Assembly: GCA_012842935.1 (NCBI GenBank)
Contig: DUSC01000084.1
Location: 1 to 46,908, forward strand
Length of the DNA stretch: 46,908 nucleotides
From: Hyphomicrobiales bacterium
Lineage (GTDB): Bacteria; Pseudomonadota; Alphaproteobacteria; Rhizobiales; Rhizobiaceae
Reading direction: 5' to 3'
Made by a program: the position numbers and the translations under genes. How positions within the stretch are numbered: the first letter of the stretch is position 1; each line of letters starts with the position of its first letter. Positions 8,136 to 16,356 of the stretch are shown piece after piece. The notes beneath the pieces were generated by a model. That model had not been told where the DNA came from. It did no database searches and saw only the letters and a list, made by a program, of their open reading frames with translations.

Positions 8136-9203
8136 ATGTTCCTTCAGCCACGCGTCCGCAGGATCTCGCGGGCCACCACCGTTGCGGTAGTGCCGCTGTT
8201 CGTCGCCGGCTGCGTGTCGGCGGCGCGGCAAGTGGCTGCCGAGGGTCCGGCAAACCCGACTCGTTACACGAATGTCGGGCAGGCATACGAGCCGACGGCG
8301 ACCGCAGGAGACTGGGCAGGCCACCTCCTCGCCATGTCGATGCGCCGCTATCCGGGCGCGGAGGCGTTGCCGCCCGGCCACGTCATGCCCGCGGGCGAGG
8401 CCGAACGGAGCTTTGTCGCCGCGCGATCAGCCTCCGTCGCCCTCACCTGGTTCGGCCATTCGACCTTCCTCATCAGGATCGGTGGCCGCACCATAATCAC
8501 CGACCCCGTGCTTTCCGGCCACATCGGTGCCGGCCTGTCCCGGATCGACCGCCTGGTTCCCGTGTTGCCCGATCCGTCATCGATCGAGCGCCTCGATGCG
8601 GTACTCGTCTCCCACGCCGACCTCGATCACCTCCACATGCCGACCCTTCGCGCGCTCGCCGCTCGCTTCCCAGACGCGCTCCTCTGCGTACCCGAAGGCA
8701 CGCGCCGCCTTGCCGGCGCCACCGGCTTTCGCCGTGTGGTCGAGCTGCCGTGGTACGAGAACACTCGACTGGGCGGTCTCCGCATCATTGCCGTCCCCGC
8801 CGTCCACGGGGTGCGGCGGCCCGGCTTCGTCAAGGATTCGATGCATTGGGGCGGCTACGTGGTCGAAGGTGCGGGCCGGCGCATCTACTTTTCCGGGGAC
8901 ACCGGCAAGGGCGACGTCTTCACCGACATCCGAAAGAAGATCGGTCCGGTGGACTATGCTCTGGTGCCGGCCGGCGCCTGGGCGCCGCGCGAGTTCCAGA
9001 AGGCCTATCACGTCGATCCGGACGAAGCGCTGGCAATCGCCAAGACCCTCGGTGCCCGGCAGGCCATCGCCACACACTGGGGCACATTGCCGCTGTCCCC
9101 CGAGCCGGGAACCGAGCAGAAGGCCCGTTTCCTTGCCGCCGGAACGCGCACGACCCGTTCCGTCGTCATGCGCATCGGCGAAACGCGTATCCTCGACCGA
9201 TGA
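8136..9203 (+). CDS. Metallo-beta-lactamase-fold lipoprotein (UlaG/NAPE-PLD-like)
   Basis: This 355-residue hydrolase has the metallo-beta-lactamase fold and a lipoprotein signal: hydrophobic residues 15-25, then VAGC with the lipidated Cys at 26. The domain starts at TWFGHSTFLI (about 104-113), then TDPV, the metal motif H160-x-D162-x-D164-H165-x-H167, FSGDTG and a late ATHWGT. The overall shape matches the UlaG/RomA/NAPE-PLD group, which includes lactonases and phosphodiesterases. The second metal His is Asp here (HxDxDH rather than HxHxDH). The frame is open from a GTG at 8124, but I chose ATG 8136: GGAGG stands 2 bases before it and it leaves a normal-length n-region. It sits alone on the plus strand. 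Confidence 0.87.
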   Translation: MFLQPRVRRISRATTVAVVPLFVAGCVSAARQVAAEGPANPTRYTNVGQAYEPTATAGDWAGHLLAMSMRRYPGAEALPPGHVMPAGEAERSFVAARSASVALTWFGHSTFLIRIGGRTIITDPVLSGHIGAGLSRIDRLVPVLPDPSSIERLDAVLVSHADLDHLHMPTLRALAARFPDALLCVPEGTRRLAGATGFRRVVELPWYENTRLGGLRIIAVPAVHGVRRPGFVKDSMHWGGYVVEGAGRRIYFSGDTGKGDVFTDIRKKIGPVDYALVPAGAWAPREFQKAYHVDPDEALAIAKTLGARQAIATHWGTLPLSPEPGTEQKARFLAAGTRTTRSVVMRIGETRILDR

Positions 9204-9799
9204 GGCGCGGCGCGCTGTTGACCGCGAGAGACGCCTTTCCGCGCCTCTGCGGCGCAGGGGGAAGATCCTGCCGCCCGCAGGGATTCCCGGACGGTGCCGC
9301 TGGTTGCAGCCGGGACCTCGAAACCGGGCGCCCGCTGCACGGCGAGGGGGAGGTTGCGATGGCCGTCATCGGAAATCCGAAAGGCATGACCGCAAGATAC
9401 GCCGCGACCGGGAGGATATGCCGCCGATGATCCTCGGCGTCGCCGGCGTGCGTCGGTCCACTGGTTTCCTAGTTCGCCTAACGCAAGATGGCGACGTTTT
9501 CGACCTGCTTGATCGGCGTCCCGGCCGTTGCACTTGCCACACCGGAGACGGTCGGAATATGCCGCCGAAAGTCGGCGATTGAAGTGCTTCTCGGGGCATG
9601 CCGCGTCGCCGCTCCTTTCGTGCCCGGCGACCTCGGCACGGAGCGGACCATCCTTGTCGCGATCGGGCTCGTCGTCGCCCTGCTGGCGGCGCTCGGACTT
9701 TGAGAGGTGCACCGCAGGGCGATGTCGTGGCGTTCGGCAGAGCCGTCTCCCCCGGGGCGACGGCGCTGGCCTTTCGGCCCCGAATCACTACATTCGCAC
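9204..9799 (+). other. 596-base gap before uvrD; no convincing gene
   Basis: I see no recognisable gene here. One weak candidate is a 71-codon frame at 9488-9703. Its last third (GTERTILVAIGLVVALLAALGL) would make a good transmembrane helix and has GC-rich third positions, but the first two thirds have mixed codon use, there is no clear ribosome site, and I do not recognise the product. It could be the end of a decayed membrane-protein gene. The first 270 bases are GC-rich with no long inverted repeat I could define. Confidence 0.3.
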
Positions 9800-12550
9800 A
9801 TGATGTCCGGTTTTCCCGACGACCTGCCCTTCTTCGACGAGGAGCCCGCTCCCCGCGGCGCCGCGTCCGCCTCGGAGACCCGGGGCTCGGGGCTCGCGGC
9901 GCGCGCCATGGCTGCCCGGCGCGGCGCCGAGCCCGACTACCTGAAAGGCCTCAATCCCGAACAGCGCCTGGCAGTGGAGACCACCGAGGGTCCCGTGCTG
10001 GTGCTGGCCGGCGCCGGCACGGGCAAGACGCGCGTGCTGACCACGCGGATTGCCCACATCCTCGCCACCGGAAAAGCCTTCCCTTCGCAGATCCTCGCCG
10101 TCACCTTCACCAACAAGGCGGCGCGCGAAATGAAGCAGCGCATCGGCATGCTGGTCGGCGAGGCGGTGGAGGGCATGCCGTGGCTCGGCACGTTCCACTC
10201 GATCGGCGTCAAGCTGCTCCGCCGCCACGCCGAACTGGCCGGCCTGCGCTCCGACTTCACCATCCTCGACACAGACGACCAGATCCGCCTGATCAGGCAA
10301 CTGATCCAGGCCGAGGGCCTGGACGACAAGCGCTGGGCACCGCGCCAGTTCGCCATGATGGTCGACGGCTGGAAGAACAAGGGCCTCGGCCCCGTTGAAA
10401 TCCCCGAGGGCGACGCCCGCTCCTTCGCCAACGGCAAGGGCCGCGAGCTCTACCAGGCCTACCAGGACCGGCTGAAGACGCTGAACGCCTGCGACTTCGG
10501 CGACCTCCTGCTCCACCCGATCCGCATCTTTCGCGCCCATCCCGACGTGCTCGGAGAGTACCACCGGAAGTTCAGATACATCCTCGTCGACGAGTACCAG
10601 GACACCAATACCGCGCAGTATATGTGGCTGAGGCTGATCGCGCAGCGGCCGCAGGCACCGAGGTCAGGCAAGCCGGGCGGGATTGCTCCTTCCCATCCAG
10701 CAGCGGCAACCCCCGACCGGCCTACGCAACCAGGCCACCATCGGGAACCTCCATCGGCGGAGGGCGCCGATCGGACCGTGGGTCCGCAAGGCCGACCGGC
10801 TGCCGCGCCATATGGTGTGCCTGCGCGGAGCGAGCCGCGAAGCGGCGACAGCGTGAGCGAAAACGGGGTCAATATCTGCTGCGTCGGCGACGACGACCAG
10901 TCGATCTACGGCTGGCGCGGCGCCGAGGTCGACAACATCCTCCGCTTCGATAAGGACTTTCCGGGCGCCACTGTCATCCGGCTCGAGCGCAACTATCGTT
11001 CGACCGCCCACATCCTCGGCGCGGCTTCACATCTCATCGCCCACAATGAGGGTCGGCTCGGAAAGACGCTTTTCACCGAACGACCCGACCCGGATGACCC
11101 CAAGGTCACGGTCCATGCCGCGTGGGATTCGGAGGAGGAGGCCCGAGCCGTCGGCGACGAGATCGAGCGCCTCCAGCGCGCCGGCGAAAATCTCAACGAC
11201 ATGGCCATTCTGGTGCGCGCTTCCTTCCAGATGCGCGAGTTCGAGGACCGCTTTGTCACGCTCGGCCTGAACTACCGCGTCGTCGGTGGCCCGCGTTTCT
11301 ACGAACGCCAGGAGATACGCGACGCCTTGGCTTATCTGCGCGTGGTCGCGCAAGGCGCCGACGACCTCGCCTTCGAGCGCATCGTCAACGTCCCCAAGCG
11401 GGGCCTGGGCGAAGCCGCGATCGCGCAGCTCCACGCCACCGGACGCGCACTCCGAGTGCCCATGCTGGAGGCCGCGGCAAAGCTTGCCGAGAGCGACGAG
11501 ATGAAGCCCAAGCCGCGCGCCGCCCTTCGCGAGGTGACGGCCAACTTCATCCGCTGGCAGGGCATGATCGACACCACGCCGCATACGGAACTCGCCGAGA
11601 TCATCCTCGAGGAGAGCGGCTATACCGACATGTGGAAGAACGACCGGTCGGCGGAAGCCCCCGGCCGCCTCGAGAACCTGAAGGAGCTGATCCGCTCGAT
11701 GGAAGAGTACGAGTCGCTGCGCTCCTTCCTCGAGCACGTCGCCCTCGTCATGGACACAGAGCAGAACGCGGAACTCGACGCGGTCAATATCATGACCCTA
11801 CATTCCGCCAAGGGGCTGGAGTTCCGTACCGTCTTCCTGCCCGGATGGGAGGAAGGCCTCTTCCCGCACCAGCGCGCGCTCGACGAGGGCGGCCGCTCGG
11901 GCCTGGAGGAGGAGCGCCGCCTCGCCTATGTCGGGCTCACCCGGGCCAAGAGGAACTTGCACATCTGGTTCGTTTCCAACCGGCGTATTCACGGGCTCTG
12001 GCAGTCGACCATCCCGTCGCGCTTCCTCGACGAACTGCCGGACATGCACGTCGAGGTCGCGGAGACGGGCTCCTCCTACGGGGGATACGGCTCGTCCTAT
12101 GGGGGCCGCGGCTTCGGCGAAAGCGGCGGGCGGCGCAATCCATACGGCGCTTCCCGCTTCGACAGCGTCGGTGGCAGCCCGTCGGGCTCCGGCAGCTTCT
12201 CCAACACCTACGCCACGCCCGGCTGGGCGCGCGCGCAGGCCAACCGCACCGAGGCCACCGACCGCAACTGGGGCACGCGCTCCGGCCACGCGGTGGAGCG
12301 CATCGGCTACGGCGAGGTCGATTCCGGCTTCGGCGCCGGTCGCGGCTCGGTCAAGGGCCGCACCATCGACGGCGAGCTGGTAGCGAAGTCGGTGTCGGAC
12401 TCCCCGTCCGCCTTCGCCGTCGGCGACCGCGTCTTCCACCAGAAATTCGGCAACGGCAACATCGCGGCGATCGACGGCAACAAGCTCACCATCGACTTCG
12501 ACAAGGCCGGCCAGAAGAAGGTGCTCGACGGGTTCGTCAGCGCGGTATGA
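9800..12550 (+). CDS. uvrD: UvrD/PcrA-type DNA helicase with an internal insertion
   Basis: This 916-residue superfamily-1 3'-5' DNA helicase acts in nucleotide-excision and mismatch repair and in removing RecA or stalled polymerases. The motifs are in order: Walker A GAGTGKT (about 71-77), DEYQD (about 264-268), GDDDQSIYGWRG (about 363-374), RNYRS, and late LHSAKGLEF and AYVGLTRAK. After a Gly/Ser/Tyr-rich stretch the protein ends with a PcrA-type tail (VGDRVFHQKFGNG). It is longer than I expect because about 73 residues (285-357) are inserted between DEYQDTNTAQYMWLRL and NICCVGDDDQ. The insert is Pro/Ala/Arg/Gly-rich and its DNA is palindromic. The reading frame stays open, so the protein is probably made. 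The start is ATG 9800 or 9803; neither has a good ribosome site, and the frame extends to 9707. Confidence 0.93.
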   Translation: MMSGFPDDLPFFDEEPAPRGAASASETRGSGLAARAMAARRGAEPDYLKGLNPEQRLAVETTEGPVLVLAGAGTGKTRVLTTRIAHILATGKAFPSQILAVTFTNKAAREMKQRIGMLVGEAVEGMPWLGTFHSIGVKLLRRHAELAGLRSDFTILDTDDQIRLIRQLIQAEGLDDKRWAPRQFAMMVDGWKNKGLGPVEIPEGDARSFANGKGRELYQAYQDRLKTLNACDFGDLLLHPIRIFRAHPDVLGEYHRKFRYILVDEYQDTNTAQYMWLRLIAQRPQAPRSGKPGGIAPSHPAAATPDRPTQPGHHREPPSAEGADRTVGPQGRPAAAPYGVPARSEPRSGDSVSENGVNICCVGDDDQSIYGWRGAEVDNILRFDKDFPGATVIRLERNYRSTAHILGAASHLIAHNEGRLGKTLFTERPDPDDPKVTVHAAWDSEEEARAVGDEIERLQRAGENLNDMAILVRASFQMREFEDRFVTLGLNYRVVGGPRFYERQEIRDALAYLRVVAQGADDLAFERIVNVPKRGLGEAAIAQLHATGRALRVPMLEAAAKLAESDEMKPKPRAALREVTANFIRWQGMIDTTPHTELAEIILEESGYTDMWKNDRSAEAPGRLENLKELIRSMEEYESLRSFLEHVALVMDTEQNAELDAVNIMTLHSAKGLEFRTVFLPGWEEGLFPHQRALDEGGRSGLEEERRLAYVGLTRAKRNLHIWFVSNRRIHGLWQSTIPSRFLDELPDMHVEVAETGSSYGGYGSSYGGRGFGESGGRRNPYGASRFDSVGGSPSGSGSFSNTYATPGWARAQANRTEATDRNWGTRSGHAVERIGYGEVDSGFGAGRGSVKGRTIDGELVAKSVSDSPSAFAVGDRVFHQKFGNGNIAAIDGNKLTIDFDKAGQKKVLDGFVSAV
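10653..10870 (+). repeat. In-frame palindrome-rich insertion within uvrD
   Basis: These bases interrupt the helicase between motif II and motif III. They contain a perfect 7-bp hairpin (10753-10771, ATCGGCG / CGCCGAT, loop of 5), directly followed by a second 5-bp hairpin (10773-10785, GGACC / GGTCC, loop of 3). The encoded peptide is low-complexity (Pro, Ala, Arg, Gly) and unlike any helicase segment. The length is a multiple of three, with no stop in frame. I infer a dispersed palindromic element captured by the gene. No second copy lies in this window, so mobility is not shown. Boundaries are good to about 10 bases. Confidence 0.6.
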
Positions 12551-12868
12551 GGGTGAAAGGTGCGGCGCCTCAGCCCGCCGAGCTGCCCAAATGCCGCCTT
12601 CTCTGCCCCTGCGTCACCTTTCGCGCCGCTAAACGGCCTCATTTACGTCGACTTTGCTTGACCAAGGTCAACTCGACCTCATACGAATGGCGTCAGCATT
12701 CAAGAGACCGGACGGATCTTTCGTTCGGGCGGCAAAAGGTTGGTTAACCATCTTTGGCCATCCTCATGCCGAGCGGCACATGAGTGGGTCCGGCGTCGCG
12801 GGACCGTAGGGATGCGGTCCAGGGGCTATCACGGCCGCGTGCCAGAGTACGAAAGAAGACGATTCGCC
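12551..12868 (+). promoter_or_regulatory. Gap upstream of the DUF2778 gene with a CtrA half-site
   Basis: There is no gene in this 318-base gap. A possible sigma-70 promoter is TTGACC (12658-12663), 16 bases, CATACG (12680-12685); the -35 is good and the -10 poor. Further on, TGGTTAACCA (12741-12750) is a perfect 10-base palindrome that contains TTAACCAT (12744-12751), the usual half-site for CtrA in alphaproteobacteria, with no second half at the correct spacing. It lies about 118 bases before the ATG at 12869. Confidence 0.3.
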
Positions 12869-14155
12869 ATGGCTTCAAAACCAAAGACGATCCGTCAGGG
12901 TGCGTTTTCGCGCACGGAAGCCAGGTCAATCCGAGCTCGCAAGCCGCTACGCCGCGCCGCCGTTCCTGGTGCCGCAGTCGCCGGCCTGGCTTGGGTCGTC
13001 GCGAGCCTTTTCGCTCCAGCGCCGTCGCCGCGGGTCGAAACAGCCCGTCCGGCCGAGCATACCCACCTCTTCGAAACCAGCGCCGCGGCGCCGGGGCGGT
13101 TTACGCGACTCCCGGTGACGGAGGCAGTCGACGCCTCGGCCTCGGCGAAGGCGGAGCGCCTCGCCGAACCGGCCGCCCGAAAGTCCGCGCGCAGTGCCTC
13201 CGCGCCGGTCGCCGAACCGGAAAATCCGTTCGACCGGGTCGTTCGCCAGGCCGGACTGACGCCAGAGCGCCTGCGTATCGTCTTCCAAAGCGCCTTTCTC
13301 GCCGATCTGATGCAGGTCGCGCGCAACGAGCCGGCATCGGCTGAACCCGCAACCGCCTCCACCGCCGGCGAAACGCGGCCAGCGCCTTCGCCGGAGGCCG
13401 TCATTGCCGCGCTGACGCCGGCCGACGTGCCGGTGCCGCAAAGTCGCCCGCGTCTCGCCGACCCCGGCGCTCCCGACAAGCCGGAGAAACCGGCCACCGC
13501 CGTCACCGCCGCCAGGCCGGACAAGCCGATCGCGGACAAGCCTGATAAGCCCGCCGGACTGCTCGCAGGCCTGTTCGGGGCGAGCCCGGGAAAACCGGAG
13601 AAACCCATCGCGCAGTCGCAACCGGGAAAGCCCGAGGTCGCGATGGCGGCAATGGCATTCGCCCGGCCGGATTCACCCGACCGCGGTCTGGCCGGTGCCT
13701 TCAACGGCCTGTTCAACAAGCCGAAGGCAGGAAACGGCGTCGCGGTCTACGATATTTCCGCCGGCGTTGTCATCATGCCCGACGGCGAGCGGCTCGAGGC
13801 CCATTCGGGCATCGGCAAGATGGCCGACAACCCGCAGTACGTCCATGTCAAGATGAACGGTCCGACGCCGCCCAACACCTACAAGCTGTCCATGCGAGAG
13901 AAGCGCTTTCACGGCGTCGAGGCGATCCGCATGACACCGATCGGCGACGAGCCGATGCACGGCCGCGCCGGCATCCTCGCGCATTCCTACCTGCTTCGCG
14001 GCAGGACGGGCCAGTCGCACGGCTGCGTCGCCTTCGCCGACTATCCCCGTTTCCTGAAGGCCTTCAAGGAAGGCAGGGTCACGCACATCGTCGTGATCCC
14101 GGGGAACGGGCGCCGGAACGCGCCGCAGGAGCGGATCACGGCCAACAACGTATAG
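12869..14155 (+). CDS. Membrane-anchored DUF2778 (Tlde1-like L,D-transpeptidase-fold) protein
   Basis: This 428-residue protein has a basic N-terminus, one hydrophobic segment (about residues 28-46, signal anchor), and a long Ala/Pro-rich linker with Lys-Pro repeats (DKPEKP, DKPIADKPDKP, GKPEKP; about 205-260). The C-terminal DUF2778 domain starts near residue 290 (VAVYDISAGVVIMPDGERL). The catalytic His and Cys of this fold are seen as His372 (LAHSY), then QSHGC with His384 and Cys386. DUF2778 includes Tlde1, an L,D-carboxypeptidase/transpeptidase toxin of type VI secretion in Salmonella. Here no secretion or immunity gene is adjacent, and a chromosomal peptidoglycan-editing role in the periplasm seems more likely. 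ATG 12869 is chosen over the upstream frame (from 12740), whose codon use and sequence look non-coding; its ribosome site (AAGAAG) is weak. Confidence 0.85.
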   Translation: MASKPKTIRQGAFSRTEARSIRARKPLRRAAVPGAAVAGLAWVVASLFAPAPSPRVETARPAEHTHLFETSAAAPGRFTRLPVTEAVDASASAKAERLAEPAARKSARSASAPVAEPENPFDRVVRQAGLTPERLRIVFQSAFLADLMQVARNEPASAEPATASTAGETRPAPSPEAVIAALTPADVPVPQSRPRLADPGAPDKPEKPATAVTAARPDKPIADKPDKPAGLLAGLFGASPGKPEKPIAQSQPGKPEVAMAAMAFARPDSPDRGLAGAFNGLFNKPKAGNGVAVYDISAGVVIMPDGERLEAHSGIGKMADNPQYVHVKMNGPTPPNTYKLSMREKRFHGVEAIRMTPIGDEPMHGRAGILAHSYLLRGRTGQSHGCVAFADYPRFLKAFKEGRVTHIVVIPGNGRRNAPQERITANNV

Positions 14156-14176
14156 CTCACGGACATGGGCGCAACA

Positions 14177-14226
14177 CCGGCGATTGCCGGCGAACTGCCG
14201 TTGCGGCCTCGGGTACCGTGAGGCCG
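14177..14226 (+). terminator. Two tandem hairpins after the DUF2778 gene
   Basis: Beginning 21 bases after the stop codon there is a 5-bp hairpin (CCGGC / GCCGG, loop GATT, 14177-14190), then a perfect 7-bp hairpin (CGGCCTC / GAGGCCG, loop of 9, 14204-14226). Neither is followed by a T-run, so this is at best a weak or Rho-assisted end of transcription. Confidence 0.3.
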
Positions 14227-14293
14227 AAGCGGAAATGGGCAATCTGTCCCCCGACTCGCTTCCCTGTCTTCCGGATCGATAGACGCCCGATAG

Positions 14294-14545
14294 GAAGGCC
14301 CTTTCGACGACGGAAAGTCCTTTCCCACGAACGCACCCACTCGGGACTCCAACGGCACGGTCCTGACCGAGGGCGACACCGTCGACATCATCAAGGACCT
14401 GAAGGTGAAGGGCTCGTCGACCGCGCTCGAGCGAGGCACGGTGGGGAAGAACATCCGCCTCACCGATGATCCGGCCGAGATCGTTGGGCGCACCGACAAG
14501 GTCACGGATCTCCTGCTCAGGGCCGGTTTCCCGAAAGAGGCTTGA
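14294..14545 (+). pseudogene. phnA: phnA remnant (C-terminal PhnA domain without a start)
   Basis: The reading frame between the stop at 14291-14293 and TGA at 14543-14545 encodes an almost complete PhnA C-terminal domain: DSNGTVLTEGDTVDIIKDL, KVKGSSTALERGTV, then KNIRLTDDPAEI. E. coli PhnA carries a zinc-ribbon before this domain; here neither the ribbon nor any ATG, GTG, TTG or CTG lies between the upstream stop and the domain. The tail diverges from the usual D-C-R-V-D-K-V form (here VGRTDKVTD), consistent with decay. PhnA is a small protein of unclear role named for alkylphosphonate loci. I call it a pseudogene; translation from a rare start (ACG at 14327) cannot be excluded. Confidence 0.65.
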
Positions 14546-14593
14546 AAGCCGGCCCCCGGCGCCGTGCTGTCCGGTTCGTTTGCGGCCCCGCCC

Positions 14594-14962
14594 CTACGGC
14601 TTGAGCACGCCGAGATTGCCGAGATTGCCGGCATTGCCGCCGCGACGGTGGCGGAAGAGGCCGTCGTCGTCCGGTCGACTGATGCAGCGCAGAAGCATGC
14701 AGGAATTCGCGTCCTTGGTCGGGATGGATTGCGGCGCCGTAACCTCGCCGATGGCACAATGGCCGGCGTGCTGGACGAAGCGGTTGTACAGGATCAGGTC
14801 CGGCTTGCGCGCCGACGGATAGCGGAAGATCACAGCTCCTTGCGTCGCGACCAGCGACCGCGCCTTGTCGCAGGTGACGGTTCTCGAATCGTAGCGGTTG
14901 ACGGCATGCGCAGACCCGGTAACCGCGAGCGTGGCGACGACGGCGAGGGCAGTCTTCAACAT
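14594..14962 (-). CDS. Small secreted Cys-containing hypothetical protein
   Basis: This 122-residue protein has a clear Sec signal peptide (MLKTALAVVATLAVTGSAHA, cleavage after AHA). The mature part starts VNRYDSRTVTCDKA and goes on with GAVIFRYPS, LILYNRFV, GHCAIGE and SIPTKDANSCMLLRC, giving four Cys that could form two disulfides in the periplasm. I recall similar small exported proteins of unknown function (starting VNRYDS, with TxDxxxC near the end) in many Hyphomicrobiales, but know no role. The C-terminus (GNAGNLGNLGVLKP) is Gly/Asn-rich. The ATG at 14962 has a GAGGT ribosome site 6 bases upstream. The next gene upstream on the same strand ends 134 bases earlier. Confidence 0.75.
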   Translation of the reverse strand: MLKTALAVVATLAVTGSAHAVNRYDSRTVTCDKARSLVATQGAVIFRYPSARKPDLILYNRFVQHAGHCAIGEVTAPQSIPTKDANSCMLLRCISRPDDDGLFRHRRGGNAGNLGNLGVLKP

Positions 14963-15096
14963 GACGATACCTCGTTTGATTGGCGAATCGGGGTAGTGAT
15001 GATGCCCGAAAACCGGGCCATTGCCCAGCGGTCCGGTTCGCCTGCGCGGCCTGCAGCCGATACCGGCCGATCACATCCGTCCGACCAGGCCGACAC

Positions 15097-16356
15097 CTAG
15101 CGAACCTTCTCAACGATGCGCAGGTCGTCGAGCACGATGCGTTCGTGGAGCTCGTGGCTGAACTCGATCCGCGTCACCCCGCGATAGTCGGCGGCAAAGA
15201 AGGTTCCGCCCGCCGGCGTCACCGAAAGCCTGTCATCGTAGGCCAGTTCGGTGCCGCGCCAAGCCCTGACGATCACGTCGCCTTCGGCCCCGCGCGGCCA
15301 CGCCACCGCGACATGGACGCCGCGGAAATCGAACGGCCGGTCGCGCCAGACCGACGCCGGCGCGCCCGAGCTGTTGTAGGCGACGAATTCGCCCGATTCC
15401 GTTCCGTTGACGTAGCCCGGCCCGTCGTAGAAGCGATTGTGAACGGCGATCACGTTGCGCCAGGACATGCCGCCATAGCCCGACGGCACCTCGAAGATGC
15501 CGCCCGCACCGACCAGGTCGTCGAAGCCGACAACGCGCTCGGCCCCGTCCGCGGATCCTTCCTCCCGGCGCAGCGGGGTGGCAGCGAAGTCGATCGCCGA
15601 GAGGCGTACCGCGTGCCGGGTGATCTCGACCTGCCGCACCTGCGTGGCACCCGAAGGACCGTGCTCGGCGACGAGCCTGAAGGTGCCCGGAGGCGCGGGA
15701 AAGGAGAACCGCCCCTGCGCGTCGAGCGCCACGATCCCGGTCGCCCCGTTTGCGTCGGCGAAGGTCAGCGTCACGTCCGCAAGATTTCCGCCCGGCGGGG
15801 CCACGACGCGACCCGAGAGGACGAGGTCGGGCGCCACGCCGACAGGCACGCAGCCTTCGTCGGTCGCCAAGCCGCCGGGTACGACCTTATCGGCACGGAA
15901 GACGACCGTCTGCACGGCCCCGGCGGTCGCGACGAAACCTGCCGGGGGTTCGGCGCGCAGCGGGTATGAATCCGGCCGCGTGACCTCGATATCCGCGCCG
16001 CCCCCCGCCGCCGTCGCAAAATTGGCGAAACCGTCGATATTGGAGAACTGCACGGCTTCCTCGCCCTCGTTCGTCGTCAGAACGATGGCCAGGCCGGCGA
16101 AGGGCCGGTCGCCCATGTCGAAGACGCCGCTGCGGTCGACATCGCGAAAGGCGTAGCAGGAAAATTTCCAGAAGGCCGGGCCATCGAAGGCCTCCGCCGG
16201 CTTGTCGTCTGCAACGGCCCGGATGACGGAGGCCGTGAATACCGCAGCGAGGAAAGAAACGGCGACCGCCCGACGCGCAGGCATGGCGTTACGGAGCCTG
16301 ATCGGCACCGCGTCCGCCACCGGCAAGGATCGGTGAATTGATGCGATGTCTGTCAT
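15097..16356 (-). CDS. Secreted multi-domain beta-sandwich protein, function unknown
   Basis: This 419-residue protein has an N-terminal hydrophobic segment (about residues 27-46), probably a signal peptide ending at VIRAVA. Three modules follow. First is an SdrD/Cna-B-like repeat: CYAFRDVDRSGVFDMGD with Asp residues placed as in calcium-binding B repeats, then GLAIVLTTNE and a Gly-Phe-Ala-Asn-Phe end. Second is a carboxypeptidase-regulatory-like beta domain (LVLSGRVVAPPGG to GTFRLVAEHG). Last is a C-terminal beta-sandwich (VVGFDDLVGAGG to IVLDDLRIVE) that resembles those in PEP-CTERM-type surface proteins. No sorting or anchor motif is visible at the C-terminus, so it is probably periplasmic or secreted. 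The start is uncertain: ATG 16356 with AGGGG upstream, or ATG 16284 nearer the signal. It diverges from the SDR gene. Confidence 0.7.
   Translation of the reverse strand: MTDIASIHRSLPVADAVPIRLRNAMPARRAVAVSFLAAVFTASVIRAVADDKPAEAFDGPAFWKFSCYAFRDVDRSGVFDMGDRPFAGLAIVLTTNEGEEAVQFSNIDGFANFATAAGGGADIEVTRPDSYPLRAEPPAGFVATAGAVQTVVFRADKVVPGGLATDEGCVPVGVAPDLVLSGRVVAPPGGNLADVTLTFADANGATGIVALDAQGRFSFPAPPGTFRLVAEHGPSGATQVRQVEITRHAVRLSAIDFAATPLRREEGSADGAERVVGFDDLVGAGGIFEVPSGYGGMSWRNVIAVHNRFYDGPGYVNGTESGEFVAYNSSGAPASVWRDRPFDFRGVHVAVAWPRGAEGDVIVRAWRGTELAYDDRLSVTPAGGTFFAADYRGVTRIEFSHELHERIVLDDLRIVEKVR

Noticed and set aside
9488-9703. 71-codon frame ending in a hydrophobic helix
   Set aside because: No ribosome site, mixed codon use in the first two thirds and no family recognised; kept only as a note on the gap.
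11122-12747. 541-codon plus-strand frame inside uvrD
   Set aside because: Same strand, other frame, extremely Arg-rich, no motifs; uvrD accounts for the region.
12740-12868. Extended N-terminus of the DUF2778 protein
   Set aside because: The extra 43 residues precede the membrane segment, contain the CtrA half-site DNA and do not look coding.
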